Origin: Bacteroidales bacterium
Lineage (GTDB): Bacteria; Bacteroidota; Bacteroidia; Bacteroidales; Lentimicrobiaceae
Length of the DNA stretch: 64,000 bases
Assembly: GCA_016709025.1 (NCBI GenBank)
Contig: JADJEQ010000005.1
Location: 310,001-374,000 of the forward strand
Direction of reading: 5' to 3'
Numbering within the stretch: the first letter of the stretch is position 1; the number at the start of each line of letters is the position of its first letter. Of this stretch, positions 27,306 through 37,047 are shown piece by piece. The position numbers were made by a program, and so were the translations under genes. Under the pieces are notes generated by a model. It was not told the origin of the DNA. It worked only from the letters and a program-made list of their open reading frames with translations, and made no database searches.

Positions 27306-29443
27306 CAGCCGGTAAAATTTTTAAAACAGTTGATGTGAGAAGGACTTTAATAGCATTGGTTTTTTGTCTGATTCCGGCAATCAGCCTTTTTGCCCAGGAG
27401 CAAAAAGTAAAGAAGTCGGATATTGTTGAGACCCTGAGGGGCGTGCCTTACTACATTCATTTTGTGAATACAGGCGAAACCATTCAGGCCATTGCTGAAG
27501 CATATGATGTTACACCAGAGGAAATTACCATGGCAAATCCGGAAATTGCCGGAGGGCTGAAGAAAAATCAGGTTCTCAAAATTCAGGTAAAAACAGCTGC
27601 TGAAAATCCCACAAAGATTATTGAACCATTACCGGAAAAAGAAAAGCAAAATCAGGCCAGTACACCAATAAGGGAGGGCAAGGTACACTCTGTTGAGCCA
27701 AAGGAAACATGGTATGGCATTTCGCGGTTATACCAGGTTCCAGTGAAAGACCTGATTTCAGCCAATCCGGGGATTGATACCCTCAAGATTGGGATGCAGA
27801 TATCCATTCCTGAGGTGATTGTGGAAAAACAACCCCAGGTCAGTGCCGGATTTCTTCAGCATACAGTCCTGGCAAAGGAGACACTCTTCAGCCTTTCGAA
27901 AAGATACAATGTTACCATCGATGAACTGTACCGCCATAACCCTGTCCTGACAGAAGGGCTTAAAACCGGGCAGATACTGAATATTCCCGACAGGTCCGGG
28001 ACTAATTCCGGAACTGTTGATGTGCAGGTTAAACCTAAACAACAGGAACCACAGGAAAAGAAAACCGAAGCCGGAAAAGAAGTAAAATATACGGAGCACA
28101 TTGTTCTGAAAAAGGAAACCCTATACAGCATTTCAAAAAAGTACGATGTTGAAGTGGATGATATTCTAAAAGCCAATCCGGGTCTGTCAGGTGAGCTGGA
28201 GAAGAACCAGGTACTCCGGATTCCTGTACCCGTCCCGGTTCCGGCCGTTGAGCAGGCACAACCGGTTCCAGTAACTCCGGAAGAACCCTTAAAGGTGCCC
28301 GATCACAATGTTGCCGGGCCCTGCAGCCCTTTAAGCGGCAGAAATCAGCAATACAATGTTGCACTCCTTATTCCTTTTATGCTTGAGGAAGCCGATAGCA
28401 TTTCACTCGGAGATCCCGCTTCATTACGCTTACCTTCTGATTACCGTTCACTGAGCTTTATTCAGTTTTACGAGGGAGCACTCATTGCCATCGATTCCCT
28501 GTCGAAGGCAGGTATGAATGTTAAGGTTCATGTTTTTGATGCCGACGCCGGTGAGCATGTTACCAAAACCCGCCGCATTCTGGCAAATCCTGAAATGGCC
28601 GCAGTTGACCTGATCATCGGGCCTTTTTTCGCAAAAAGCTTCGAAATGGTTGCTGAGTTTGCTGCCAGTCACTCCATTCCGGTAGTCAATCCCCTGTCTC
28701 AAAGAAGTGAAATTCTCAATGAGAATCCTTATGTTTTTAAGGCTCAGCCTTCTGCATGGAGCCAGTACAATGAAACTGCACGTTATATTGCCAATAATTT
28801 CAGCAATGCCAACATATTGATTATCCGGCGCAATGCCGACGAAAACAGTGGTATGGCTGCGACAATCAAATCGTCGGTTACTAAATTCAGTTCCGGGAAT
28901 GCCAGCATTAAGGAGGCAATTTATAGCCAGTCGTTTGACGCAGGATTGCTGAATAACCTGGTAGCCGGTAAAAAGAATGTAGTGATCATGCTCACCTCCG
29001 ACAAAGCACTGCTTCCTGCATTGCTGAGGAAATTGAACGATGCAAGGGCAAAATACGATATCACACTCTTCGGGCTTCCTGATTGGGAAGATCTCGAACT
29101 CGACAGCCATTATCTCCTCAATCTTGATACTCATCTCTACAATGCCTGGTTTGTTGATTACAGCCGGCAAAATGTACAGGACTTTGTCAGAAATTTCAAC
29201 GAGCGTTTTAAAGCTGAGCCCGAACAAATAGCCCATGCATTTCTGGGCTATGATGTCAGTTTGTATTTTCTAAACAGCCTTTTCAATTATGGCAGGGGAT
29301 TCAGCAACTGCCTCGATAGTGCCGGCTATAAAGGACTCAGTACCGGATTTAGCTTCTGGAAAACTGAAGGTGGCGGATATGAGAATACTGCTTCTTCCGT
29401 ATATGAGTTGAAAGACTACAAGCGTAAACTAGTCAACAGGTAA
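27296..29443 (+). CDS. LysM-repeat protein with periplasmic-binding (type 1) domain
   Basis: A 715-residue exported protein. A signal peptide (about 14-34, ending LFAQ) is followed by four LysM modules (about 52-97, 129-172, 187-231 and 266-310, each with a HTVxxKETLxSxSKxY-like start). A Pro-rich linker leads to a type 1 periplasmic-binding fold (about 350-700, YNVALLIPFML to the C-terminus, with DLIIGPFF and PVVNPLSQ). LysM modules bind peptidoglycan, so it is likely a wall-tethered periplasmic sensor or binder rather than a transporter component, as no permease is nearby. The start codon overlaps the last codons of guaA by ten bases, so the two are probably translated together. Confidence 0.88.
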   Translation: MGVTAGKIFKTVDVRRTLIALVFCLIPAISLFAQEQKVKKSDIVETLRGVPYYIHFVNTGETIQAIAEAYDVTPEEITMANPEIAGGLKKNQVLKIQVKTAAENPTKIIEPLPEKEKQNQASTPIREGKVHSVEPKETWYGISRLYQVPVKDLISANPGIDTLKIGMQISIPEVIVEKQPQVSAGFLQHTVLAKETLFSLSKRYNVTIDELYRHNPVLTEGLKTGQILNIPDRSGTNSGTVDVQVKPKQQEPQEKKTEAGKEVKYTEHIVLKKETLYSISKKYDVEVDDILKANPGLSGELEKNQVLRIPVPVPVPAVEQAQPVPVTPEEPLKVPDHNVAGPCSPLSGRNQQYNVALLIPFMLEEADSISLGDPASLRLPSDYRSLSFIQFYEGALIAIDSLSKAGMNVKVHVFDADAGEHVTKTRRILANPEMAAVDLIIGPFFAKSFEMVAEFAASHSIPVVNPLSQRSEILNENPYVFKAQPSAWSQYNETARYIANNFSNANILIIRRNADENSGMAATIKSSVTKFSSGNASIKEAIYSQSFDAGLLNNLVAGKKNVVIMLTSDKALLPALLRKLNDARAKYDITLFGLPDWEDLELDSHYLLNLDTHLYNAWFVDYSRQNVQDFVRNFNERFKAEPEQIAHAFLGYDVSLYFLNSLFNYGRGFSNCLDSAGYKGLSTGFSFWKTEGGGYENTASSVYELKDYKRKLVNR

Positions 29444-29575
29444 TCAACTGGATAATCGGTTAAACTGTCCTTCTGTTTTGATGACTTTCTAATCTGGAGT
29501 GTGGTCAGCTAAAGCCCAATCTGATTGGTGACTTTACGAATTAGCAACTTTCTGCAGCTGTTAAAGACATTCACG

Positions 29576-30601
29576 ATGATGAAAAAAGCAATATTTTTAA
29601 TTTTAGGAGCAGTTTTCACTTCGTGTTCATTTGCACAATTCCCCGTCTCAACAGATAGTTTATATACATTTATCAAATCAAATTCGGTTTTTAGAAATAC
29701 AATTGACTGGACACCGGTTGACATAACTTTTAAAGAGGAGATTAACAAAGCACTTTCACTTCGCGACACAATGAATTGTTTTGTATCGGTGTTGGAAAGT
29801 TTAAATGATTTTCATTCCCAAATCTATTTAAACAATCAGTATTACGGAAACTACCCGGGCTATGATGATACTACACTTGCGTGGATCAGACCGTTAAACG
29901 ACAAAGCAATTTTGTCAACAAACATGATCCGTACGGCAACTCTGGCAGGTCAGATTGCCTATATAGGAGTCCCTGCTTTTCAGGCCTTTAATACGCAAGA
30001 AATCAATTTTTTAGCTCAATCATTGTACGATAGTATTGACAAATTTGATTCAGCATCAGTAAAAGGATGGATCATTGATCTCCGGCTAAATGGAGGTGGA
30101 AATATTTATCCCATGCTGGCCGGACTTAGTTCTATATTGGGGAACAATATTGTTGGATATGAAACAGATATTTTTGACAGTATTACAAGAAAATGGGAAA
30201 TCAAAAATGGGAATTTTATGATTGGAGGCTACCAGGCCACTGATATAAAAGCCAGGCAAAAACCAAAATTTCAAAATAACCCTGTCGTTGTTTTAATAGG
30301 ACCTGTTACAAAAAGTTCGGGAAGTATGACGGGAATCGCATTTAAGAAAAGACCTGCAACAATTTTCGTAGGAGAGCCAACCGCTGATGGATACACAACT
30401 TCAAACGGATATTTTCAATTTGCTCCCAATCTGACACTCAATTTTGCAACAAATTTCGTAGCTGACCGGGAACTGAATATTTATAAAACCAGGGTAAGTC
30501 CGGATATTACGGTATATCATGGTGATAACTTTGACGACTTGTCAAAAGATGAAAAAGTTAAGAGGGCTATTCAATGGATTTCAAAGAATAACATCCGCTG
30601 A
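29576..30601 (+). CDS. S41 family peptidase, short form
   Basis: A 341-residue exported protein from the ATG at 29576; an in-frame TTG at 29525 would place 17 residues before the signal peptide and is less likely. The signal peptide (KKAIFLILGAVFTSCSFAQ) may also be read as a lipobox. The S41 fold is shown by GWIIDLRLNGGGNIYPML and by GPVTKSSGSMTGIAF, with the nucleophile Ser in the latter, followed by FVGEPTADG. No PDZ domain is visible, unlike the 591 protease. Substrate unknown. The coding sequence looks more AT-rich than its neighbours and it is followed by a nested inverted repeat, which might hint at acquisition. Confidence 0.85.
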   Translation: MMKKAIFLILGAVFTSCSFAQFPVSTDSLYTFIKSNSVFRNTIDWTPVDITFKEEINKALSLRDTMNCFVSVLESLNDFHSQIYLNNQYYGNYPGYDDTTLAWIRPLNDKAILSTNMIRTATLAGQIAYIGVPAFQAFNTQEINFLAQSLYDSIDKFDSASVKGWIIDLRLNGGGNIYPMLAGLSSILGNNIVGYETDIFDSITRKWEIKNGNFMIGGYQATDIKARQKPKFQNNPVVVLIGPVTKSSGSMTGIAFKKRPATIFVGEPTADGYTTSNGYFQFAPNLTLNFATNFVADRELNIYKTRVSPDITVYHGDNFDDLSKDEKVKRAIQWISKNNIR

Positions 30602-30660
30602 CATTTTTCAATAGTTCTATAAATTTTTACATTGGTGACCGGTTGAATATTTGAAGATTC

Positions 30661-30786
30661 CTCACTTCGTTCGGAATGACAAGGCTTTCAGGTATTATGA
30701 TAAAACAGAGGGGGTGGTTGGAAGCGGAGCCTCCAACCACCCCCTCAATAGAAACATTAACTATCTTTCATTCCGAACGAAGTGAG
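30661..30786. repeat. nested inverted repeat, 126 bases
   Basis: Outer arms CTCACTTCGTTCGGAATGA (30661-30679) and its exact inverse complement (30768-30786) enclose a second perfect 15-bp hairpin (30708-30722 with 30732-30746, core GGGGGTGGTTGG). No gene lies in this 293-base gap. The structure could serve as a transcription terminator region, but it looks like a small dispersed repeat. Confidence 0.7.
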
Positions 30787-30894
30787 AAACCGAAGGTAAT
30801 CTCAGATTCATTTTTTGACTTTTTAAATTTTAACCAGACACTATTGAAATTTTTATCTACCTAAAACCTGTCTGACAACATAAGCCGGCATGAC

Positions 30895-31740
30895 TTAACT
30901 GCCTTGTTGTTTCCGTATATCAGCACGAATCATCAGGCTCTGAATAGCTTTGGCAATGCCGAAAATCAATACAAAGGCAAAGATAATAGTGGCCCCGGAA
31001 GGAATGTTCCAAAAATAGGAAACCAGCAATCCGGAAATTGACCCGATGATTCCTATCAATATCGAAAGAAAAATAATCGACCTGAAATTATTGGTAAACA
31101 GATTCGCAGTCGATTGAGGAATCGTAAGGAAGGAAATTACCAGGATAATCCCTACTACTCTGATATTCAAAACAATAGTTAGAGCTACCAGGCTGATTAA
31201 CAGGTATTTGAACAACTGAACCGGTGCTTTGTGGGCGCGGGCATACTCTTCATCAAATGCAATAAAAAGAATAAGGTGGTAAAATCCGGCAAAGAAAACT
31301 GCCAGAAAGAGAGCCAGGGCAGCCATCAGCCAGAGATCAGTCGAGCCTACAGTAAGTATGCTTCCAAACAGGTACGACATAAGGTTAGGTGCATAGCCGG
31401 GGGTGATGAAGATAAAAATAATACCCAATGCCATACCCAGTGACCAAAGGATACCAATGGCGGAATCTTCACGGATTTTCGAGCGGCTTGAAACGAATTC
31501 AATACCAATGGCCGAGAGAATGCTGAAAACAGCAGCCCCTGCTACCGGGTTCATACCAAGAAACCAGGCGATGCCGATGCCTCCGAAAGAGGCATGGGTA
31601 ATGCCGCCGCTGATAAATACCATGCGCCTGGCTACAATGTAGGTTCCGGCAATACCGCAGGTAATGCTTGCCAGCAGGGCGGCCAGCAGCGAGTTAGTGA
31701 AAAAACTGTATTGAAGAAGATCGAAAATATTTTCACTCAT
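30895..31740 (-). CDS. znuB: metal ABC transporter permease (ZnuB/MntB family)
   Basis: A 281-residue integral membrane protein with about eight hydrophobic helices, of the ABC-3 family importing Zn2+ or Mn2+. Family features include GTYIVARRMVFISGGITHASFGG near the N-terminus and the VRVVGIILVISFLTIPQSTA-like stretch after residue 195. It overlaps the ATPase gene by eight bases and is last in the three-gene minus-strand operon 33393 to 30895. The metal cannot be fixed from the permease; the His-rich binding protein of this operon favours zinc. Confidence 0.9.
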   Translation of the reverse strand: MSENIFDLLQYSFFTNSLLAALLASITCGIAGTYIVARRMVFISGGITHASFGGIGIAWFLGMNPVAGAAVFSILSAIGIEFVSSRSKIREDSAIGILWSLGMALGIIFIFITPGYAPNLMSYLFGSILTVGSTDLWLMAALALFLAVFFAGFYHLILFIAFDEEYARAHKAPVQLFKYLLISLVALTIVLNIRVVGIILVISFLTIPQSTANLFTNNFRSIIFLSILIGIIGSISGLLVSYFWNIPSGATIIFAFVLIFGIAKAIQSLMIRADIRKQQGS

Positions 31741-32494
31741 GGTGATGCGTATGAATGTGTTCGCCCAGCACAGTATGCGGCACTTCGCCGTGGGTGATCA
31801 GCTGAATGGGACAATTGTAGGCTGCCAGCTGGCTTTGCGTGATGATGTTCGAGCGGTGATAATGAAGGTTGCGGTTAACGCAGGCTATGGTCTTCACATA
31901 GCTGGTAATGGTTCCCACATCGTGCGATACCATCAGGATGGCCATGGTTTTGTTCAGTTCACCCAGCAGCGCATAGAGGTCATGTTCGAATTTATTGTCA
32001 ACAAAGGTGTTTGGTTCATCAAGGATCAATAGTTTAGGATTGGCGATGATTGCCCTCCCCAGGTATACCCGTTGCATCTGCCCGCCCGACAGATCGCCAA
32101 TGCTCTTACGGTGCAGGTGTTTAATGCCCATCAGCCCGAGGATTTCCATCGCCTTGTCCCTGTCAGACCTGGTATAAGCCCTGAAGCCTTGTTTCACCGA
32201 CATCAGCCCCGAAAGCACCACTTCCAGAACTGTAATAGGAAATTTTTTATCGGTCTGGCTAACCTGTGGAAGATAGCCGATCAGATTGCGTTCGCCCGGA
32301 TCATGAAAAACAATGCTTCCATGCATGGGCTTAATAAGCCCGAGGATTAACTTAACCAGGGTCGTTTTACCTCCGCCGTTAGGGCCGATAACGCCTATAA
32401 AATCGAGGTCAGCAATGGTGAGATTGATGCCCTTCAGCACCATATCCCCGTCGTATCCGGCACTAATATCGCGTAATTCAAGTATTTCAGCCAT
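31733..32494 (-). CDS. znuC: metal ABC transporter ATP-binding protein (ZnuC family)
   Basis: A 253-residue ABC ATPase. Walker A GPNGGGKTTL near 36-45, Q-loop LPQVSQTD, signature LSGGQMQR, Walker B LLILDEP and switch His in MVSHDVG are all intact. The C-terminus ends in a His-rich tail (GEHIHTHHHE), common in metal-transport ATPases. It sits between the binding protein (14 bases upstream) and the permease (eight-base overlap). Confidence 0.93.
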   Translation of the reverse strand: MAEILELRDISAGYDGDMVLKGINLTIADLDFIGVIGPNGGGKTTLVKLILGLIKPMHGSIVFHDPGERNLIGYLPQVSQTDKKFPITVLEVVLSGLMSVKQGFRAYTRSDRDKAMEILGLMGIKHLHRKSIGDLSGGQMQRVYLGRAIIANPKLLILDEPNTFVDNKFEHDLYALLGELNKTMAILMVSHDVGTITSYVKTIACVNRNLHYHRSNIITQSQLAAYNCPIQLITHGEVPHTVLGEHIHTHHHE

Positions 32495-32508
32495 CCGGAT
32501 TGTTATAA

Positions 32509-33393
32509 TTATTGTTCTTTAGCCGACAAAGCAATTTTTTTTGCGATGGATTTCAGATTATTGCTCCAGTCGGGCGAAGAGGGGTTGAACTCTTCAACTT
32601 TTGCATTTATCTGACCGGCAATGGTTGCTGCGCTCTGTTTGTTGAATTGAGATGAGATAAAAATCGTCCGGATGTTTTTTGCCCTTGCAAGATCAATCAA
32701 TTCCTTCATGTAAGCGGGACTGGGCTCTTTGCCTTCCTGCTCAATGGCAATCTGATGAAGGTTATAATCACGGGCGAAATAACCCAATGAAGGATGGTAG
32801 ATCATAAAACTTTCGGTTCCGGCTGAACTGAGAATATTCCTGATCTCCTGGTCGAGTGAATCGAGAGAAGTAGTAAAAAGGCTATGGTTGCTTTTGTAAA
32901 ATCCGGCATTCTCAGGATCAACTTCAATCAGTCCTTTCAGCATATTAGCAGCCTGAACCCTGACTCCCGATACAGAAAGCCACGTATGAGGATCAATACC
33001 ACCTTCATGTATATGATCGCCATGCTCGTGGGCTTCACCACTCATCAGATCATAACCTTCAGAGGTGTCGAAGATTTTCATTCCGCGATTGCTTTCAGCC
33101 AGTTTGCCGAGCCAGCTCTTCTCCACATCGAGGTGACCAACTTTAAAATAAACTGCCGAATTGCCGGTTTCTATCATTTGCCTTGCTGTGGGTTCATAGG
33201 TCTCGTGGTTCGCTTCCTCCGGAATCAGCACATTGATGCGGAATTTATCTCCGGCTATCTTTTCAAGGATGTATTTCTGGGGAAGAATGGTTACAGTAGC
33301 TGTTTTATCAGCAGATTCCGACCGGCCCCTGTTCTGGCATGACCAGAGTCCTGTTAAAAGCAGAATCAGGATAAATGTAAACGCACGAATCAT
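32509..33393 (-). CDS. znuA: metal ABC transporter substrate-binding lipoprotein (ZnuA family)
   Basis: A 294-residue cluster A-I solute-binding protein that captures metal in the periplasm. The signal peptide ends in a lipobox-like GLWSC (Cys19). Metal-ligand regions are recognisable: NHETYEPT, VGHLDVEKSW, the His-rich loop EAHEHGDHIHEG followed by DPHTWLS, and YHPSLGYFARDY. The short His-rich loop just before DPHTW is typical of zinc-specific members. First gene of the importer operon. An AT-rich 5-4-5 inverted repeat at 33455-33468 upstream could be a metal-regulator site, but it matches no box I know. Confidence 0.92.
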   Translation of the reverse strand: MIRAFTFILILLLTGLWSCQNRGRSESADKTATVTILPQKYILEKIAGDKFRINVLIPEEANHETYEPTARQMIETGNSAVYFKVGHLDVEKSWLGKLAESNRGMKIFDTSEGYDLMSGEAHEHGDHIHEGGIDPHTWLSVSGVRVQAANMLKGLIEVDPENAGFYKSNHSLFTTSLDSLDQEIRNILSSAGTESFMIYHPSLGYFARDYNLHQIAIEQEGKEPSPAYMKELIDLARAKNIRTIFISSQFNKQSAATIAGQINAKVEEFNPSSPDWSNNLKSIAKKIALSAKEQ

Positions 33394-33849
33394 ATATTCA
33401 AGGAGTTAACACCGTTGAGGGCAAAAAATAGTTCCTGTTTTGAACGGATTTGCGAAATTACTAAATTTTCAGGAGTCCCGGTCGTTTTTGAAGTCCCTTT
33501 AAGTGGCTCTCTTTAATTATTTCAATGGCTATTTCGAATTATTATCTGCAGGCAACAACAAACAGCTGTCTTCATTGTTAAAGAAAACTGTTATTGCTTT
33601 CACAAAATATCAGGTGTCGGAATGTCCCTGATGCTGCACCGGATTTTAATTGTTTTTCAGATTTTTTATGTTTCATTGGATGGCTTATTGTGAATCAATT
33701 AACAATGAAAATTTATATCTAAATGATTTGAAATACTTATATTAAACACAAAATCAATGATTTAACATCATAAATTTGTATTGAAAAATTAATTTTCCGG
33801 ATCGGAAATATCCTTTAAATTTGCCTGTTAATTAGATAAAACGCTGAAT
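33394..33849 (+). promoter_or_regulatory. divergent intergenic region with two -7 boxes before the V-ATPase operon
   Basis: This 456-base AT-rich gap separates the metal importer from the V-ATPase operon. Two exact TAAATTTG boxes occur at 33771-33778 and 33816-33823, the nearer one 26 bases before the subunit E start codon. Tandem promoters are plausible. I see no riboswitch or small gene in the remainder. Confidence 0.5.
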
Positions 33850-34449
33850 ATGGAAAATAAACTTCAGGAACTCACCCGGAAGATTTACGATGAAGGAATT
33901 GAAAAAGCCCGTCAGGAAGCGGCGGTTATATTGGAGGAAGCCCGCAAACAAGCGGAATCAGTAACCCTGAGTGCCCGCAAAGAGGCTGAAGAAATCCGGA
34001 AAAAGGCACAAAGCGATGCCGAAGAGATACAACGGAATGCCCGGTCGGAAGTCAGCATGTCATCGAAACAGGCTGTCAGTGCCATCCGCCAACAAATAGC
34101 CTCCTTGATTACGGCAAAAGTGGTAGATGCTCCGGTTAAGGATGCTATTTCCGACAAAGCCTTTATTGGTAGCCTAATCAGCAAAGCCCTGGAGAATTTT
34201 AACAGCAATGCTGCCCTGGTTTTGCCTGCCGCAGATGAAAAATCGCTGGAGAAATATTTTGGCAACCGCATCAATCAGGTAATCACAGCCGGGGTAGACG
34301 TTACTTTTGACGAGAAAATCAAAGGCGGGTTTAAAATCGGACCCAAGGATAACAGCTATGTCATAAGTTTTACGGACGAGGATTTCCAGGCTTTTTTCCG
34401 CTCCTTTATGCGCCCACGGACCATTAACCTTTTATTCGGTGCTGAATAA
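33850..34449 (+). CDS. atpE: V-type ATP synthase subunit E
   Basis: A 199-residue peripheral-stalk subunit. Residues 1-85 form the expected long charged helix rich in Ala, Glu, Lys and Arg (EEARKQAESVTLSARKEAEE), and residues about 100-199 the globular head with VTFDEKIKGGFKIGPKDNS. It joins the catalytic head to the stator. First gene of the operon E, DUF2764, A, B, D, I, K. Its stop overlaps the start of the next gene by one base. Confidence 0.9.
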   Translation: MENKLQELTRKIYDEGIEKARQEAAVILEEARKQAESVTLSARKEAEEIRKKAQSDAEEIQRNARSEVSMSSKQAVSAIRQQIASLITAKVVDAPVKDAISDKAFIGSLISKALENFNSNAALVLPAADEKSLEKYFGNRINQVITAGVDVTFDEKIKGGFKIGPKDNSYVISFTDEDFQAFFRSFMRPRTINLLFGAE

Positions 34450-35291
34450 TGATCAGGCAGAATTACTATTACCTGGTTGCAGGTTTGCCCGATATCACTA
34501 TTGAGCAGGGCAAACTGCAATCCGGTACCGCTGAATTCAGGGAAGAACTGAAAACAGGGCTTTCAAGGGCCGACTACCGGCAAATGGAATTGCTTTTTCT
34601 GGCAGAAGACAACCGTAACCTGCTTTCAATCCTGCTGAAGGAGAACAAAACCTTGTCAACCGGTGGCAGTTACCCACCCGAATTGCTTGCCGAAGAAGTT
34701 AAAGAACCGGTTTTATTGAAATCCTATATGAAGCTCTTTATTGAAAGCTTCAGGGCTGAAACGAGGCTTTATCCAAACCTTTCGTATGAAAATGAACTGG
34801 CAACCCTCTGGTTCGAAGAGTTGCTGAACACCAAAAACGATTTCCTGCGTGAATGGTTCAACTTTGAACTGAACCTGAAAAATGTGATGCTGGTGCTGAC
34901 TGCCCGCAAAAACGGGATTCCTTATGAGCACCAGGTGATCGGGAACAACCCGGTGGCTGAAATTATTCGTAAAAGCAACGCCCGCGACCTGGGCTTATCG
35001 GCCGAGTGGCCCTGGATTGAAAAGGTGCTCCAGATCGTTGAATCCGAGGATATTCTCGCCCGTGAAAAAGCAATTGACCTGCTTCGCTGGAATTACCTCG
35101 ACGAACTGAATACCTTCAATTATTTTACCGTTGAGGTGTTGATGGCATATTATATAAAACTTGGTATCATCGAACGCTGGCTCAGGTTGGATTATGCAAC
35201 AGGCGAAGGTCTGTTCAGGCGCCTGCTTGGCGAATTACAAAACAGTTATGAATTTCCTAATGAGTTTTCAGTAAAAGATGGAAAAAAATAA
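34449..35291 (+). CDS. DUF2764 protein of the V-ATPase operon (probable subunit C counterpart)
   Basis: A 280-residue soluble, mostly helical protein starting YYYLVAGLPDI, the hallmark of DUF2764. In Chlamydia and many Bacteroidetes a DUF2764 gene lies between V-ATPase subunits E and A, and no separate subunit C gene is found. By position it is likely the central-stalk socket equivalent to subunit C (AC39), but this is inference. It overlaps E by one base and A by 14 bases. Confidence 0.85.
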   Translation: MIRQNYYYLVAGLPDITIEQGKLQSGTAEFREELKTGLSRADYRQMELLFLAEDNRNLLSILLKENKTLSTGGSYPPELLAEEVKEPVLLKSYMKLFIESFRAETRLYPNLSYENELATLWFEELLNTKNDFLREWFNFELNLKNVMLVLTARKNGIPYEHQVIGNNPVAEIIRKSNARDLGLSAEWPWIEKVLQIVESEDILAREKAIDLLRWNYLDELNTFNYFTVEVLMAYYIKLGIIERWLRLDYATGEGLFRRLLGELQNSYEFPNEFSVKDGKK

Positions 35292-37047
35292 ATTGACAAC
35301 CGGTAAGGTTGCAGGCATCATCGCCAACCTCGTGATTGTGGATGTTGACGGTCCTGTATCGCAAAACGAAATCTGCTTCATCAACCTCAGCGGTGTCAGG
35401 CTGATGGCCGAAGTAATCAAAGTGCTCGGTAAAAAAGCATATACCCAGGTTTTTGAAAGTACCCGGGGGCTTAAAGTGGGCGAATCCGTTGAATTTATGG
35501 GTCATATGCTCGAAGTAACCCTCGGACCCGGCATTCTTTCGCGTAACTTCGATGGCCTGCAGAACGATCTCGACAAGATGGAAGGTACATTTCTGCGACG
35601 CGGAGAATACACTGCCCCGATCAATGTGGATCAGGAATGGGAATTTACCCCTTTGGCAAAAACCGGGGATGTGGTGAAGGCCGGTGATTGGCTGGGCGAA
35701 GTAAAAGAAAACTGGATTGGTCATAAGATAATGGTGCCATTTAAATTTGATGGTAAGTACACAGTTAAGAATGTGAAGACCGGTGGAACTTACAAGGCAT
35801 CTGAACCCGTTGCGGTACTCACCGATAAGGATGGCCGCGAGGTTAACGTGAGCATGATTCAGAAATGGCCGGTAAAAGTTCCAATCAAAGCATACGCCGA
35901 CAAACCAAGACCTTACAGGCTGATGGAAACCGGCGTCCGTATCATCGATACCATGAACCCCATCGTGGAAGGCGGAACAGGTTTTGTTCCGGGTCCTTTC
36001 GGATCGGGCAAGACAGTATTACAACATGCTCTTTCTAAACAAGCCGAAGCCGACCTCATCATTGTGGCTGCCTGTGGTGAACGTGCCAACGAGGTGGTGG
36101 AGATTTTTACTGAATTCCCTGAACTCGATGACCCCCGTACCGGCCGTAAACTGATGGAACGCACCACCATCATTGCCAATACTTCCAATATGCCGGTAGC
36201 GGCCCGTGAAGCTTCGGTTTACACGGCCATGACCATAGGTGAGTATTATCGTTCCATGGGCCTCAAGGTATTGCTGCTGGCCGACTCAACCTCACGCTGG
36301 GCGCAGGCTTTGCGCGAAATGTCGAACCGCATGGAAGAACTTCCCGGACCGGATGCCTTCCCGATGGATTTACCCGCCATCATCTCCAGTTTTTATGCCC
36401 GTGCAGGTTATGTTTACCTCAACAACGGCAGCACCGGCTCCATTACTTTTATCGGCACGGTTTCACCTGCCGGTGGTAACCTGAAAGAGCCGGTAACCGA
36501 ATCTACCAAAAAAGCCGCCCGCTGCTTCTTTGCCCTTTCGCAGCAACGCGCCGACAGCAAACGCTATCCGGCTGTTGACCCCATCGACAGTTATTCCAAA
36601 TACCTGGAATACCCCGAACTTCAGGAATATCTGTCGGAGAACATTTCGCCGGATTGGCTGGGCAGTGTTCTTGAAGCCAAGAACCTGCTGCTCCGTGGCA
36701 AGGAAGCCTATGAACAGATCAATATCCTGGGTGATGATGGCGTGCCCATCGACTATCACCTCCGCTACTGGAAGTCGGAAGTCATTGATTTTGTGATTCT
36801 TCAACAGGATGCTTTCGACAAGATCGACGCTTCCACACCCATTGAAAGGCAGAAAGAGATGCTTGGAAAAGTGCTGGATGTTTGCCGCACCGATTTTGAT
36901 TTCGACAGCTTCGAAGAGGTTAACCCATACTTCAAGCGGGTGATCAATGTTTTCAAGCAAATGAACTACTCCTTATATCAATCCGGCGACTTTAAAAAAT
37001 ACGAGTCAGAACTGGATGCAATCATTAACGAAAGAAAAGCGGCCTGA
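35278..37047 (+). CDS. atpA: V-type ATP synthase catalytic subunit A
   Basis: A 589-residue catalytic subunit. The P-loop GPFGSGKT lies at about 238-245, preceded by the bulge region typical of V/A-type A subunits. Other signatures include ACGERANEV, ADSTSRWAQALREMS and LPGPDAFPMDLPAIISSFYARAG-type sequence. It hydrolyses or makes ATP at the interface with B. Its ends overlap the DUF2764 gene (14 bases) and B (one base), so expression should be tightly coupled. Confidence 0.97.
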   Translation: MEKNKLTTGKVAGIIANLVIVDVDGPVSQNEICFINLSGVRLMAEVIKVLGKKAYTQVFESTRGLKVGESVEFMGHMLEVTLGPGILSRNFDGLQNDLDKMEGTFLRRGEYTAPINVDQEWEFTPLAKTGDVVKAGDWLGEVKENWIGHKIMVPFKFDGKYTVKNVKTGGTYKASEPVAVLTDKDGREVNVSMIQKWPVKVPIKAYADKPRPYRLMETGVRIIDTMNPIVEGGTGFVPGPFGSGKTVLQHALSKQAEADLIIVAACGERANEVVEIFTEFPELDDPRTGRKLMERTTIIANTSNMPVAAREASVYTAMTIGEYYRSMGLKVLLLADSTSRWAQALREMSNRMEELPGPDAFPMDLPAIISSFYARAGYVYLNNGSTGSITFIGTVSPAGGNLKEPVTESTKKAARCFFALSQQRADSKRYPAVDPIDSYSKYLEYPELQEYLSENISPDWLGSVLEAKNLLLRGKEAYEQINILGDDGVPIDYHLRYWKSEVIDFVILQQDAFDKIDASTPIERQKEMLGKVLDVCRTDFDFDSFEEVNPYFKRVINVFKQMNYSLYQSGDFKKYESELDAIINERKAA

